Positions 55,519 through 63,787 of a stretch of DNA of 64,000 bases are shown piece after piece. A program made the translations under genes and the position numbers. Every line of letters starts with the position of its first letter. Position 1 is the stretch's first letter. The notes below the pieces were generated by a model. It saw only the letters and a program-made list of their open reading frames with translations, was not told where the DNA came from and did no database searches. The DNA is from a virus: IMG/VR virus record IMGVR_UViG_3300018080_000003, positions 62,001 to 126,000 of that record, one strand, 5' to 3'.

Positions 55519-57244
55519 AAGGCGAACGGCGTCCCGCCATCGCTCCGATGATGTCGTCGATCGCTTCGATGGTCATGTCCTGGCGCGCTTCCCGGCTCGG
55601 CTTCTTGTTGTCGACAACCTGATCGATCAACGTCTGCTTCGCTTTCAACACACGGGCAATGTGCTCATCCACTGTGTTGCGAGCATCGAGGTACGTCACC
55701 GTCACCTTGTTGCGCTGACCAAGACGGTGGCAGCGGCTCTCTGCTTGGCCCATCAGCGCTGGAGTCCACTCCCGCTCTAGGAAAAGCATGTCGCTCGCGC
55801 GCTGGAGGTTCAAGCCCACGCCAGCGCTTCGGATGGGCGCCAAGAAGACGTCGACCTCTCCGCTCATGAACTTGTCGACCTTCAGCTGCCGTTTGTTCGA
55901 AGGGTCGCTACCCTTCAGATGAACGGAAGCAATGCCAGCGTTCTGGCAGATCGCTTCGAGACCCCACAGAACTGGACGATGGTAAGCGAACACCACCAAG
56001 GGGCGCTTCTCGTTCTCGAACCATGCTTCGAGGTAGCTCTTCGCTGCTGAGCGAAGTTTGCCGACTGCCGCGATGCGACGCAACACGTTGAGCTTCACGA
56101 TCGCCTGGCCGCGCTTCGCGCTCTGCGCACGCTCGCCTCCGGCGACATCCGTGAGCCACTTGATGAAATCCTTCTCAGCCTTCTGGTAGTGCGCAGCGTC
56201 GTAGGGATGCAGGTCTACGACGATCCTTCTGCGTTCCTTCGGCGGCAGCTGTTGCTTGATGGTCTCGTCCCGCTGGCGACGCAGGATATACGGCGCCGTA
56301 AGAGCCTGCAGCTCGTCGACATGCTTGGCCCGGCCGTGATCCGTAACGATCGAACGAACCTTCCTCATCGCCTCTCTCTCTTGCTTTGTGAGCGCGGAGC
56401 AATAGCGCTTCTTGTAGGCCTTGAAGTCCGGCCACTCCTTCTTATCTACGATGTGAAGCAACCGCCACATCTCCTCTGGCCGGTTCAATAGCGGAGTGCC
56501 CGTCATAAGCACCACGTTGCCGATATGATGCGCGAACTGCGTTGCGATCGACGCGCGATGCGTTGGACTCGGCAGCGGCTCCTTGAGCAGATGCGCCTCG
56601 TCGAAGACGATGAGCTTTGGGCGTACCAACTTCGACAGCTGCCTCGCACGAGCGCGCAACGTCGCATACGACAAAATGTATAGGTGCGCAGGCCTAAGCA
56701 TCCCCTCCTGACCGTTGATGACGAACGGTACGAGCTTTGGCTTCAAGTGATTCAGCTCTCGGGCCCAGTTGTCCTTCAAGGATGTCGGGCAGACGATGAT
56801 GGTCGGCGTCGCGCGTGTCGCAGCGATCGAAGAGAGCACCTGAAAGGTCTTTCCCAGACCAGGATCGTCCGCGAGGATGGCTCCTTTCCGACCTGCAATC
56901 CGAGAGGCGAGCCACCCCGCCCCCTCAGCCTGATAGGGGAAAGGCTTCCGGTTCACCACGCCATGGATCATCTTGATCCAATGAGGGGCGACGACTCGGC
57001 GAGGCCACTCATCCGGGATGACCATATGACGCCCCCCTTCAAGGAGGGTGATGTCCGCCTGATTTGCACGACTTGAGTTGAGTCTGGTGCCCTTCGCGCC
57101 CTCCACCAGTACCAAGTCTCCCAGCTTGGGAGGGTTGGGCGTGGAGTAAGAAAAGATCCGAGGACCAGGACCCAGGGTCACCCGAAACATGCCATCGAAT
57201 CGGGGCCTTACGGACACAACACGAGCCTTCACGCGGATGCTCAT
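55502..57244 (-). CDS. SNF2-family helicase (SMARCAL1/HepA-like)
   Basis: 580 residues from ATG 57244. Motif I DDPGLGKT (126-133), II DEAH (215-218), LMTGTPLLNRPEEMW (III), PLVVFAYHRPV (IV), SAGVGLNLQRASDMLFLERE (V) and QAESRCHRLGQRNKVTVTYL (VI) are all present. SNF2 proteins translocate on dsDNA. In phages they may help fork restart, recombination or removal of DNA-bound host proteins. It starts divergently from the response-regulator operon, only ~20 bp away. Confidence 0.9.
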   Translation of the reverse strand: MSIRVKARVVSVRPRFDGMFRVTLGPGPRIFSYSTPNPPKLGDLVLVEGAKGTRLNSSRANQADITLLEGGRHMVIPDEWPRRVVAPHWIKMIHGVVNRKPFPYQAEGAGWLASRIAGRKGAILADDPGLGKTFQVLSSIAATRATPTIIVCPTSLKDNWARELNHLKPKLVPFVINGQEGMLRPAHLYILSYATLRARARQLSKLVRPKLIVFDEAHLLKEPLPSPTHRASIATQFAHHIGNVVLMTGTPLLNRPEEMWRLLHIVDKKEWPDFKAYKKRYCSALTKQEREAMRKVRSIVTDHGRAKHVDELQALTAPYILRRQRDETIKQQLPPKERRRIVVDLHPYDAAHYQKAEKDFIKWLTDVAGGERAQSAKRGQAIVKLNVLRRIAAVGKLRSAAKSYLEAWFENEKRPLVVFAYHRPVLWGLEAICQNAGIASVHLKGSDPSNKRQLKVDKFMSGEVDVFLAPIRSAGVGLNLQRASDMLFLEREWTPALMGQAESRCHRLGQRNKVTVTYLDARNTVDEHIARVLKAKQTLIDQVVDNKKPSREARQDMTIEAIDDIIGAMAGRRSPFRRTA

Positions 57245-57263
57245 CCGGGCTAAGATAACACTG

Positions 57264-58124
57264 ATGCGGGTTCTTGTCGTAGACGACTCCGAGACCGATC
57301 GGAGACTCCTCACAGCCATGCTGGAGGCGCAAGCGGATCGTGAAACAGGTCTGTTTCATCAGTTCGATGAGGCCGGTACGCTCGACCAAGCGTTGAAAAT
57401 GCTTCGAAATCGAGAGCCCTACGACGTCGTGCTCCTCGACCTCAACCTGCCCGACTCCGAGGGGAAGACGACCTTTCAGCACCTCTACCCGGTCGCTCGG
57501 CCTACCCCCATCGTCATCTACTCCGGACTCGACGACCAGACGCTGACCAAGCAACTCATCGCCGAAGGCGCCAGCGACTACATCATCAAGGTTCCCGGTC
57601 TGAAGGCAAAGCAGGTCCTCAACACCCTGATGATGACCGTTCAGCGGTCGCACTATGAGATCAGAGTCGCGCAAGACCAAGCAGAGGCGGTCAACAACGC
57701 AGAACGCGCCACAAAGACGCTCATCAGCGTCTCCTCACAGGCCCCTGAAAGCCAGGTAGGCAAAGAGTTCAACGTCGAAACAGAGCACCACGACCACCTG
57801 AGAGAGCACCAGAGAGCGCTAGCTCACAGCATCGATGGGCTCTTCCAGATGATGAAACTCCAGGTCGAGAAGGATGCTCGACAAGACGAGGCGATCAACA
57901 CTTCTCGTATCCGACAGGTTAGCCTCGAAGAGGCTCAGAAGGTGCTCGCTCGCGACAGCGTCTACCTCGAAGAGAAACAGAAGGAGATCAGCGTAGACCT
58001 GAAAACCTTCGACAAGAAGACCAAGCGACAGCTTGCTATTCTCGCCTTCATGATCGCAGCCGGCGGCGCCGGCCTTCGCGATCAAGCCCCAGTCCTCTGG
58101 GAGTTCCTTACGAGTCTGATGTGA
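57264..58124 (+). CDS. Response regulator with C-terminal helical and membrane segment
   Basis: 286 residues from ATG 57264. Receiver domain: acidic pair VVDDSE (7-8), phosphorylation Asp 59 in VVLLDLNLPDSEG, Ser in VIYSGLDD, Lys 109 in YIIKVPG. Then coiled-coil-like helices (AVNNAERATKTLISVSSQAP, KEISVDLKTFDKK) and a hydrophobic end, LAILAFMIAAGGAGL. It lacks a DNA-binding domain, so output may be membrane-linked. No good SD. GTGA-coupled to the kinase. Confidence 0.8.
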   Translation: MRVLVVDDSETDRRLLTAMLEAQADRETGLFHQFDEAGTLDQALKMLRNREPYDVVLLDLNLPDSEGKTTFQHLYPVARPTPIVIYSGLDDQTLTKQLIAEGASDYIIKVPGLKAKQVLNTLMMTVQRSHYEIRVAQDQAEAVNNAERATKTLISVSSQAPESQVGKEFNVETEHHDHLREHQRALAHSIDGLFQMMKLQVEKDARQDEAINTSRIRQVSLEEAQKVLARDSVYLEEKQKEISVDLKTFDKKTKRQLAILAFMIAAGGAGLRDQAPVLWEFLTSLM

Positions 58125-59176
58125 AAGTCCGAGAGTACAAGAACGCGCTTGAAATTGTTCCTGTTTTGGCTGTCATCTACAGCAACTGTCACAAGGAACC
58201 GAGCGATATCGTGGTGGACTACATCTCATCGCACAGCCTAGAACGCTTCACGCCCGTCGCTGACCCCATCGGAAAGTCCATGAACGAGTTCGAAGGGTAT
58301 GAGACGCTCGCCGAACAGATCCATAGCTGTGCAAAGACTGGAGAGTCAGATGATGTCCTGTTCAAGGATGAGCCTTCGTCGGGGTGGTTCGTAGGGTCGC
58401 TTCATCGAATCAACCGCCAACACGTGCTCATGACCTACAAGGACGTGAAAGAAATCGTGCTCGACAACATGGCTTTGGGGCGCGCTGCGGAGATCGCAAA
58501 CAACAAGAACGAAAAATTCATCCGTGCACTCGCTCATGACCTGAAAGAGCCTACCCGGGCCATCGTGGGGTTCAGCGAGATCTTGTTGACCCACTGGGAC
58601 AGCGTCCAGCCGTCGCAGCGAGAAGAGTACCTTCAACACATCAACAGTGGAGCGTTGAAACTCCATGAAATGATCCAAGAGCTTCGCAACTACGCTCTGT
58701 CCGAAAAACCTGCATCCGATATCGAACCCATCACCGCCAAGCGGATGATCCAAGAAGCAGTCGAGATGGCGAAGTCGAAGCTTCAGGAGAACAACAGCAC
58801 GATCAGCGTCCGATGGTCGATCGATGAAGAAGTCATCGTTATCAGCTCGCTCAAGCGAGTCCTCTTCAACTTCATCGACAACGCCATCAAGTATCAACGC
58901 AAGGACGTGCCATCTGAGATTCAAGTCACAGCCTTCTTGGAAGACAAAGACCTCGTCGTGTCCGTTCAGGACAACGGATTGGGCTTCGAGCCAGAAGACG
59001 CAGGAAGGATCTTCGAGCCCTTCCACAGGCTTTCTCCCCATCAAGAAACGCCCGGCGTCGGCATGGGGCTTGCCATCTGCAAAGATATCATCTCAAAAGT
59101 AGGCGGACGGATCTGGGGGACCTCCAAAGGGCTCGGCAAGGGCTCGCACTTTACCTTCAGAGTCCCCATCAGATGA
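58121..59176 (+). CDS. Soluble histidine kinase
   Basis: 351 residues, GTG 58121. N-terminal ~115 residues look like a PAS-type sensor (VPVLAVIYSNCHKEPSDIVV, SGWFVGSLHRINRQHVLMTY). HisKA: FIRALAHDLKEPTRAIVGFS with His 139. HATPase: N box FNFIDNAIKYQ (Asn 254), G1 DNGLGFEP (284-291), F box IFEPFHRL, G2 GVGMGLAI (312-319). No membrane segment, so it senses something inside the cell. Its targets are likely the adjoining receivers. Confidence 0.9.
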   Translation: MKVREYKNALEIVPVLAVIYSNCHKEPSDIVVDYISSHSLERFTPVADPIGKSMNEFEGYETLAEQIHSCAKTGESDDVLFKDEPSSGWFVGSLHRINRQHVLMTYKDVKEIVLDNMALGRAAEIANNKNEKFIRALAHDLKEPTRAIVGFSEILLTHWDSVQPSQREEYLQHINSGALKLHEMIQELRNYALSEKPASDIEPITAKRMIQEAVEMAKSKLQENNSTISVRWSIDEEVIVISSLKRVLFNFIDNAIKYQRKDVPSEIQVTAFLEDKDLVVSVQDNGLGFEPEDAGRIFEPFHRLSPHQETPGVGMGLAICKDIISKVGGRIWGTSKGLGKGSHFTFRVPIR

Positions 59177-59604
59177 AACGAAGCGCTAAAATCAAGGTTG
59201 TTGTCATGCATCTAGAGGATAGCGACTCAGACGCTATCCAGATTGAGCTTGCGCTCGATAAGGCTGCGCCAAACTGGAAGGATCACGCTACGATCTACCG
59301 AGCGAGAGACGTTCGTGAGGCCAGGAAGACGATCAAGAGCATCCGGCCCCAAGTCCTTCTACTCGACCTCAACCTGCCAGGGGTCTCAGGACATGAATTC
59401 CTCGTCGAACTGAAGAGTGACCCCGCCACTTCTTCCATCCCCGTCCTCATCCTCAGTACGTCTGACGCCGACGGAGATGTCCTCAAGGCCTACCACAATT
59501 TCGCTTCATGCTACCTGGTGAAGCCTGCCAGCTTCGCCAAGCTCGTCGCCATCATGGGCGCTGTGAAGAAGTTCTGGCTCGAAATCGTGACGCTTCCACC
59601 ATGA
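59173..59604 (+). CDS. Single-domain (Rcp1-type) response regulator
   Basis: 143 residues. Acidic HLEDSDSD, phosphorylation Asp 65 in LLLDLNLPGVSGHEFL, Ser/Thr 95-96 in LILSTSDAD, Lys 117 in YLVKPAS. No output domain, like Rcp1-family receivers paired with phytochrome-type kinases. ATGA-coupled to kinase and to the next lysis-type gene. Confidence 0.88.
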   Translation: MKRSAKIKVVVMHLEDSDSDAIQIELALDKAAPNWKDHATIYRARDVREARKTIKSIRPQVLLLDLNLPGVSGHEFLVELKSDPATSSIPVLILSTSDADGDVLKAYHNFASCYLVKPASFAKLVAIMGAVKKFWLEIVTLPP

Positions 59605-60179
59605 GACCGAGCAGTTCAGACTTCACAACACCACCGGAGCCGTTCACCTCCTTCGATGAGAGCGTCTGTGACCCTAGCCCCCAGCCTGGTGTCGTTCGCT
59701 TCAAGGATTGGGTCATGAGCGAGTGGGGCGGGCGAAGCCTAGGTATCGTTCGCGAGTGTGGTCTCACCGGCTCCACCAGTGGACACTACAGCGGCAGCGC
59801 CTGGGACTGGGGGCTGAACGCGAGTGACCCTCAAGAAGCAGCCATCGCAGAGGACATGCTTCAGTGGCTGCTGAAGAACGACGCAGAGATGTTTCGACGT
59901 GCAGGCCTCGGCTACGTCATCTGGAACAAAAAGATCTACTCGCCTCGCATCAGCACCTCTTGGCGCCCCTACACGGGAAGAAGCCCCCACACCGACCACG
60001 TCCACTTCTCCTTCGGGCCTGACGGGGCCGCGGGCAGCACGAGCTTCTTCGGCTGGCTTGATGGGCCCAAGAAGAAGAGCCCCGTGCTTGCCCCGAAGAC
60101 CGTCGTGCCTGCGGTCGCAGGAGGAGTGCTCGGCTTCTTCGTCGTCACCTATCTTCAGAAGAGGCGTAAGGGCCGATGA
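59601..60179 (+). CDS. Peptidoglycan hydrolase-like protein with C-terminal anchor
   Basis: 192 residues from ATG 59601 (ATGA). GHYSGSAWDWGLNASDPQEA, GLGYVIWNKKIYSPRISTSW and GRSPHTDHVHFSF follow the ARB_07466-like peptidase pattern (His/Asp/His zinc site). The C-terminal AVAGGVLGFFVVTYLQKRRK nearly repeats the anchor of the transglycosylase at 2604. Co-transcription with the two-component genes suggests lysis or entry under signal control. Confidence 0.75.
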   Translation: MRPSSSDFTTPPEPFTSFDESVCDPSPQPGVVRFKDWVMSEWGGRSLGIVRECGLTGSTSGHYSGSAWDWGLNASDPQEAAIAEDMLQWLLKNDAEMFRRAGLGYVIWNKKIYSPRISTSWRPYTGRSPHTDHVHFSFGPDGAAGSTSFFGWLDGPKKKSPVLAPKTVVPAVAGGVLGFFVVTYLQKRRKGR

Positions 60180-60480
60180 CCCCGATGCTTTCGAGCTGCT
60201 GCTTGATCTCAACCAGCTCGTCGACCATCTGAGGACGCTCCGCCATGATCACGTCCGGCGAGAGCTGAGGCCAGACCTCAAAGCGCTGCGCTAGCTCTTC
60301 GAGCCGTATCGCAGTAGCATAGAGGAAGTCGGATTCTGCCATGGTCAAGGGGTTCTTTCGCCGCAAAAAAGCAGCACGCTCTGCCGCTTCTGCCACCTCG
60401 CGAGCGATCGCAGCGAGTGCGACGTTCCCCGACCCTCTGGGGGGAGTGACGGCACCATCTCGTTCATCTGCTGCTGACAT
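60145..60480 (-). CDS. Helical hypothetical protein
   Basis: 111 residues from ATG 60480 (GAGAGGTCTTGCC upstream). Ala-rich helix NVALAAIAREVAEAAERAAF, then ATAIRLEELAQRFEVWPQLS and MVDELVEIKQQLESIGVIGP. Its start codon overlaps the ATG of the divergent RusA gene by two bases. Role unknown. Confidence 0.6.
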   Translation of the reverse strand: MSAADERDGAVTPPRGSGNVALAAIAREVAEAAERAAFLRRKNPLTMAESDFLYATAIRLEELAQRFEVWPQLSPDVIMAERPQMVDELVEIKQQLESIGVIGPYASSEDR

Positions 60481-60922
60481 GGCAAGACCTCTCAAGAAGA
60501 ATAGCGCAAAGCGCATCGAACTGGTCCAGTTCAAGTACGGGCTCGACCCTGACGGGATTCAAATCCTTCAGGTTCCTTTCTACCTTCCTTCCGCCGCGAA
60601 CTTTCGTGGTCACACACGTGACCGAAAAAGGACAAAGCGCATCGCCCACCAACGTGGTGAGACCGTGCTCTTCCTTCGAAGCAAGGCGAAGAAGCCTCGT
60701 GTCCCCGGGGCTCGGATCACACTGGCTCGCATCGCCCCCAGAGGACTCGACGAAGACGACAACCTGCCGATGTCACTGAAGCACATCCGCGATGGCGTCT
60801 GTCAGTGGCTTGGGGTCGATGACAAAAGGCGAGAGGTCGTCAGCTTCACCTACGTTCAGTGGAAGCACGCCCAGCCACACACCTACGGCTGTCAGATCCA
60901 CATCCACCCTGACGAGGAATGA
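60479..60922 (+). CDS. RusA-type Holliday-junction resolvase
   Basis: 147 residues from ATG 60479. ARIAPRGLDEDDNLPMSLKH, IRDGVCQWLGVDDKRREVVS carries the acidic cluster (D-x-DN ... K ... D ... DD) of RusA metal-dependent endonucleases. It would resolve branched DNA before packaging. The longer in-frame reading from 60341 lies over the divergent gene and is not favoured. Confidence 0.75.
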   Translation: MARPLKKNSAKRIELVQFKYGLDPDGIQILQVPFYLPSAANFRGHTRDRKRTKRIAHQRGETVLFLRSKAKKPRVPGARITLARIAPRGLDEDDNLPMSLKHIRDGVCQWLGVDDKRREVVSFTYVQWKHAQPHTYGCQIHIHPDEE

Positions 60923-61260
60923 TGTTCTTCCTGCACCTCTTCGACCCAGTCCTTCAGCTCTTGCTCTGGTCGATGGTGCCCGCCACGCCCTGCTACACCG
61001 GCACGCAGTGCCTCGTGGAATGTGACAGCGTCTACTACGACGCATCGCCCGAACCTGACTGCGAAGAGACGTGCACTCGGAAGTACCGCAGCTGCCTCAA
61101 GGGATGCCAGTTCATACCGAGAGAAAAGAGAGGTGTTTGCTACCTCAACTGCATGTACGACTGGTCTGAATGTACGAAGGCTTGCAAGGCCGAGACAGCA
61201 GTGGCCCTGTGGACTGCTTCTGTAACAGGGGCCGATGAGGATCTAACTCATCTACGGTAA
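60919..61260 (+). CDS. Secreted Cys-rich protein
   Basis: 113 residues, TGATG-coupled. Signal-peptide-like start (MMFFLHLFDPVLQLLLWSMV) and then about twelve Cys: PCYTGTQCLVECDSVYYDAS, CEETCTRKYRSCLKGC, VCYLNCMYDWSECTKAC. Disulphide-rich in the periplasm or outside. Not a known phage protein; could be a surface, superinfection or toxin-like factor. Confidence 0.6.
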   Translation: MMFFLHLFDPVLQLLLWSMVPATPCYTGTQCLVECDSVYYDASPEPDCEETCTRKYRSCLKGCQFIPREKRGVCYLNCMYDWSECTKACKAETAVALWTASVTGADEDLTHLR

Positions 61261-61284
61261 CTCTTCGGCAGGCAACTAGTTCAC

Positions 61285-62460
61285 CTACAGTAAAGAGCCC
61301 CGAAGGGCCTGCCCCGAAGGGCTTTCCTGCTTCACAGGGATGCCAACGCAAGAACCCTCCACAGGCAGGGCCGAGGCGTTCCCACGGCCTAGAATGATGG
61401 TAGCGGCATTCAAGTCCGCTTGCGAGTAGAAGCCACACGAAGTGCAGAAGAAGTCCTCGCCATCACGAGAGGCCTCGTCCGTGTAGCCGCACACCGAGCA
61501 GGTCTGAGAAGTGTAGGCAGGCTCCACTTCGATCAGCTCCCCGCCGTTCCACTCCAGCTTGTACGCCAGCATCCCCCGGAACTGGCTCCAACCCGCATCT
61601 GCGATGTGACGAGCGAGAAAGGGATTTCGGATCATGTTCCTGACCCGAAGGTCTTCGATAACGACCCGCGAGTAGTTTCGAGCGTAGAAGGTCGAAAGCT
61701 CATGCAAGAAGTGGCGGCGCTGCTGCCGCACACGACGATGCAGTCGCGCAAGCTTCTTCTTCTGCTTCAAGAAGTTCGCCGAGCCCTTCTTCTTGCGACT
61801 GAGCTTCTTGTGCGCACGGCGAAGCTGTTCGAGCGAACGCTTGAGTGGACGTGGGCTCTTGATGAGACGACCGTCGCTGTCAGCTGCAAAGTAGGTGATG
61901 CCTCGATCGATGCCTATCGAGCGCTCATCCGAAAGCCCTGGTGCACCGTGCTCGACCTCAGACAGCAAGCAAGCGTACCAGTGATCTGCGTCCCGCACGA
62001 TGGTCACGCTCTTCATCTTCCCTTCGAAGGGACGGTGAACCACGATCTTCATCCTTCCCACCTTCGGGAACTGAAGCCTCGAACCTTCAAGCTTGCACGC
62101 GCGAGGCTCCGTCATGGCCATGCGATGGCGGCCCTTCTTTTTGAAGCGGGGCGCCTTGCTCACGCCTTTGAAGCAGCGCTTCCAGGCCTTCTCCAGTGTC
62201 ATGAGCGTCTGTGTAGCAACGTCACGAGGGACGTCACGGATCCAGTCATGCTCTGCGCGAAGGTGCTTCAGCTGCTTGATCTGGTCGAAAGCCGTGGGGT
62301 ACACCTTCTCCCCTTTGCAGCGGCGCATGCCCATCAAATGCTGTTCCAGTGCAAGGTTCCACAAGAAGCGAAGGGTGTTCTCCCAGGAGAGCAGTCTCTG
62401 CTCCTGTGCTTCATCGGGATAGACCCGATACTTGAAGGTCTTGTAGACCGGCACGGTCAA
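61285..62460 (-). CDS. tnpB: TnpB (IS200/IS605-type RNA-guided nuclease), standalone
   Basis: 391 residues. RuvC Asp 185 (SIGIDRGITYF), Glu 269 (SRVVIEDLRV) and Asp 349 (QADLNAATI) are intact, and the zinc ribbon Cys 321, 324, 339, 342 is complete. The N-terminal fold (TFKYRVYPDEAQEQRLLSWE) is canonical. No TnpA lies beside it. In characterised TnpBs the guide RNA comes from the 3' end of the gene and beyond, here leftwards through 61285 to about 61200, with a hairpin at 61294-61325. Activity as a nuclease is expected from motifs but untested. Confidence 0.9.
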   Translation of the reverse strand: MTVPVYKTFKYRVYPDEAQEQRLLSWENTLRFLWNLALEQHLMGMRRCKGEKVYPTAFDQIKQLKHLRAEHDWIRDVPRDVATQTLMTLEKAWKRCFKGVSKAPRFKKKGRHRMAMTEPRACKLEGSRLQFPKVGRMKIVVHRPFEGKMKSVTIVRDADHWYACLLSEVEHGAPGLSDERSIGIDRGITYFAADSDGRLIKSPRPLKRSLEQLRRAHKKLSRKKKGSANFLKQKKKLARLHRRVRQQRRHFLHELSTFYARNYSRVVIEDLRVRNMIRNPFLARHIADAGWSQFRGMLAYKLEWNGGELIEVEPAYTSQTCSVCGYTDEASRDGEDFFCTSCGFYSQADLNAATIILGRGNASALPVEGSCVGIPVKQESPSGQALRGSLL

Positions 62461-62518
62461 AGGCTAACCTATCTCTTGAGACAGGAGCAAGAACCTGTGG
62501 AAAACTTGAGGAGACATT

Positions 62519-62875
62519 GTGAACCGCTTCGCATTCCCAGGTGAGAAGAACGTCCTCTTCCCGCGCCTCGATCCCATCGATGACACGAGAAGGCTCGATC
62601 CCAACGCGCCGGTGCTCGAAGCCTACCTTGGCGGCAGAAGGGTGCTCCTGGCTCGACCAGACCCGAAGACGAGACGACCTGGGATGCCAGTAGACCTGAC
62701 CATCCCTCTATCGGTCTCACGCTACCGCTATGCTCGCGACATCGAACGTGATCGCGCTACAATGCCCTTTGAGCCCACGCCCATCGTCGGGTTCGAGCAA
62801 GACACCACGCCCCTCTGGGCAGCGCTTGCCGTAGCTGGCGCCATCGTCGGCCTCACCCTCTACTTGGCCCCCTGA
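62519..62875 (+). CDS. Protein with C-terminal membrane segment
   Basis: 118 residues, GTG 62519 with AACTTGAGGAGACATT upstream. Soluble part (RRLDPNAPVLEAYLGGRRVL) and a final hydrophobic segment WAALAVAGAIVGLTLYLAP. C-terminal anchor like those of the hydrolases, but shorter. Function unknown. Confidence 0.6.
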   Translation: MNRFAFPGEKNVLFPRLDPIDDTRRLDPNAPVLEAYLGGRRVLLARPDPKTRRPGMPVDLTIPLSVSRYRYARDIERDRATMPFEPTPIVGFEQDTTPLWAALAVAGAIVGLTLYLAP

Positions 62876-62876
62876 G

Positions 62877-63062
62877 ATGCAAGAACGAAAGATCCGAACC
62901 ATCACTGGAAAGCAGAACCCGGGAGGGCTCTTCGTTCCGCACACGCCGGCCCCGTCCTACCACGGCTACCATGGCGTAGAAGCCATGAGCGACGACAAGG
63001 CCATCCTCTTTCTCATCATCGGAGTCGGCCTCGTCATCGCTGGCGCGGCGACGATGAAGTGA
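62877..63062 (+). CDS. 61-residue membrane protein
   Basis: Short polar, Gly/Tyr-rich start (GGLFVPHTPAPSYHGYHGVE) and one membrane segment (AILFLIIGVGLVIAGAATM). Located one base after the previous stop. Confidence 0.6.
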   Translation: MQERKIRTITGKQNPGGLFVPHTPAPSYHGYHGVEAMSDDKAILFLIIGVGLVIAGAATMK

Positions 63063-63066
63063 AACC

Positions 63067-63282
63067 ATGAGTGGCGTTCGAATCACCCGGAGCCAGCTCC
63101 GGAAGAGGAAGAAGAAGGCCTTGGCGAGTGCGCCCTACTGGGTGATCTGGCGAGACGAGAACATGCGCTGGATGGCCGAGTTCAACGGCGACTTCTACGT
63201 CGAGCTGGAAGCGTCTAGCCACGATGAGCTGATGGCCAACATCAACTTCATCACCGACACTGGACAGACTGAAGTCAACTGA
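63067..63282 (+). CDS. 71-residue hypothetical protein
   Basis: MSGVRITRSQLRKRKKKALA, PYWVIWRDENMRWMAEFNGD. Basic start, beta centre. Last plus-strand gene of the window. No family. Confidence 0.55.
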   Translation: MSGVRITRSQLRKRKKKALASAPYWVIWRDENMRWMAEFNGDFYVELEASSHDELMANINFITDTGQTEVN

Positions 63283-63293
63283 GTCAGACTATA

Positions 63294-63379
63294 CGTAGGC
63301 GTAGCCTACGAGGTCACCCCTGCCCACTGGTGGCCACCCTGAAGCCAGCGTGTCTCGATCCACGCTGGCTTCAGCTTTT
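63294..63379. terminator. Bidirectional terminator between convergent genes
   Basis: GAAGCCAGCGTG (63341-63352) pairs with CACGCTGGCTTC (63361-63372), then AGCTTTT. It lies between the stops at 63282 and 63378. A smaller inverted repeat CGTAGGC-GTA-GCCTACG (63294-63310) precedes it. Confidence 0.75.
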
Positions 63380-63779
63380 AGATCCCAAAGCTCGGGAGTG
63401 AGCTGTTGTGAGGGTCCTTCGGGTCGACGTACTGCATCGCCAGCACCTTACTCTTCGCGAAGACCGGAGGACACTTGGTCTGGTCCTGAGCCACCTCCCA
63501 CTTGCGCACACGCCACATGCCTCCTGGCGTGTTCGGCTTGAGATGCTTCGGGACGATCGTGGCCATCAGCTGAAAGACAAAAGTCATCTCTTGAGCACGG
63601 TTCATGCCTAAAGGCAGCGTACGCGTCTCGTACAGCTGCTCGCTCTCTGACCCTCCGTCAGGATGAAAGGTCAGTCCGAGCAAGGTCTCTACTGGCTTGC
63701 ACGTCTCCTTCTTCTTCTTGTGGTAAACGACAGCGCCGCCACCAAGGGCGAGCAGAATGGCTGCAAGGATGGGGTCCAT
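63378..63779 (-). CDS. Membrane-anchored hypothetical protein
   Basis: 133 residues. N-terminal segment (MDPILAAILLALGGGAVVYH) followed by KKKKE, then a soluble part (TLLGLTFHPDGGSESEQLYE). No enzymatic motif seen. The ATG lies 8 bp after the stop of the upstream partial gene. Confidence 0.6.
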   Translation of the reverse strand: MDPILAAILLALGGGAVVYHKKKKETCKPVETLLGLTFHPDGGSESEQLYETRTLPLGMNRAQEMTFVFQLMATIVPKHLKPNTPGGMWRVRKWEVAQDQTKCPPVFAKSKVLAMQYVDPKDPHNSSLPSFGI

Positions 63780-63787
63780 GGGATCTC

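Noticed and set aside
61420-62544. 374-codon plus-strand open frame
   Set aside because: It is antisense to TnpB, whose catalytic and zinc residues are intact.
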